A stretch of 64,000 nt of DNA from Asparagopsis taxiformis (lineage: Eukaryota; Rhodophyta; Florideophyceae; Bonnemaisoniales; Bonnemaisoniaceae): contig JALQPE010002205.1 of NCBI GenBank assembly GCA_030407315.1, positions 62,001 to 126,000 on the forward strand, in the 5' to 3' direction. Below the pieces are notes generated by a model. That model saw only the letters and a list, made by a program, of their open reading frames with translations. It made no database searches and was not told where the DNA came from. The position numbers and the translations under genes are program-made. How positions within the stretch are numbered: the first letter of the stretch is position 1; every line of letters starts with the position of its first letter. Shown here in pieces: positions 63,438 to 64,000 of this stretch.

Positions 63438-64000
63438 TGTGGAATAAAATGGCTTTGTCGACATGGACACCCAAGGAATAGAGAGAAATACTAGAGGCGA
63501 TAACAGGAAGCCACAAAGGCCGGGTTTCTGGAGATGCTTGGGTTTGCTCGTTGCTTCTTGCTTGCCCTCTCCTCCCCTTGCACGACATCTTGTCGCACTA
63601 TTTATAGGCAGATGCCGCACGCTGCAGGTACTTCTAAAGTGCCAACAAACAACAGGTTCCACTCTAACCCTAACCTAGTCATCGTACTAGTGGAAGCTCT
63701 CTATCAGAGTGAACCTGTAGCTGTGATGCTTCCATCATGGAATACATCACTTTGCTCTATCCTCAAGCTGAAGATCCATGTCTTCATCCAATGAGGATGC
63801 CTCTGTATCATAATTAATAATACAGTCTTACGTAATGCAGTGCTGCTATATAATAGCATATATCGATCATTCGATACACTTTCGCTGTGATGGCTCTATT
63901 TCCACTGTATGTGCTCGGCCAATCATTGGCCTCCATCACTTGCTGCTGCTGCATCAATCTGTTCGTCTGGATAGCAGTAAGCCAATATCCAGATTGCAGC
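63438..64000 (-). repeat. Copia LTR 3, cut by the window end
   Basis: Third copy of the LTR starting TGTGGAATAAAATGG, 5250 bp from LTR 2; 563 of the expected 623 bp are in the window. Confidence 0.93.

Larger units (their letters stand above)
52938..64000 (-). mobile_element. Tandem Copia array LTR-internal-LTR-internal-LTR
   Basis: Two complete Copia internals share the middle LTR with a strict 5250-bp period and only a handful of base differences. This geometry is expected from unequal LTR-LTR recombination or from integration into an existing LTR by recombination, rather than from two independent insertions, which would leave four LTRs and target duplications. Confidence 0.92.

Overview
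The window looks like a transposon-packed part of a fungal genome, most likely a basidiomycete (Agaricomycotina-like). The evidence is a Plavaka-type transposase, a chromodomain-bearing Ty3/Gypsy element, divergent Ty1/Copia elements, compact spacing and nuclear-localisation-type basic clusters. I see no ordinary housekeeping gene, rRNA, tRNA or CRISPR array.

Layout. (1) 1-19.05 kb: CpG/CGT-rich Ty3/Gypsy material on the minus strand. A 6,228-bp block (1-6228) is repeated at 6791-13018 with one base difference that I noticed. The block holds the 3' end of integrase plus a ~5.4-kb region carrying an antisense accessory gene. The second copy continues into a nearly complete gag-protease-RT-RNase H-integrase-chromodomain element up to 19.05 kb, interrupted by single in-frame stops and frame changes. 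(2) 19.05-21.7 kb: a 43-bp minisatellite, 24-bp repeats and longer degenerate repeats. (3) 21.7-24.8 kb: a frame-disrupted Plavaka-type transposase. (4) ~25.3-46.0 kb: the most interesting region, proposed here as one large DNA transposon of ~20.7 kb. It encodes a TNP2/Plavaka-like DDE transposase, a ParB-domain/zinc-cluster/2-oxoglutarate dioxygenase fusion, a DNA amino-methyltransferase/SET-domain fusion, an unidentified coiled-coil protein and a Tudor-like protein. A 1.5-kb intergenic hub between the divergent ParB-dioxygenase and methyltransferase genes carries long hairpins and two abutting ~40-bp palindromes. (5) 46.0-47.6 kb: low-complexity DNA and a repeat related to the one at 19 kb. 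(6) 47.6-52.3 kb: a decayed Copia element on the plus strand. (7) 52.9-64.0 kb: two virtually identical Copia elements on the minus strand in tandem, sharing 623-bp LTRs (LTR-internal-LTR-internal-LTR), clearly recent.

How the genes may work together. In the 25.3-46.0 kb element every protein has a basic NLS-like cluster, and the domain set resembles a DNA/chromatin marking kit: a sequence-specific partition-type DNA binder (ParB) fused to a candidate base or protein hydroxylase, a DNA methyltransferase fused to a candidate histone methyltransferase domain, and a Tudor-like reader. My inference is a transposon that writes, edits and reads its own epigenetic state, with the palindrome hub as a candidate cis-acting site. 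The domain calls rest on motifs I can see; the integrated system, the element ends and the activities are inference.
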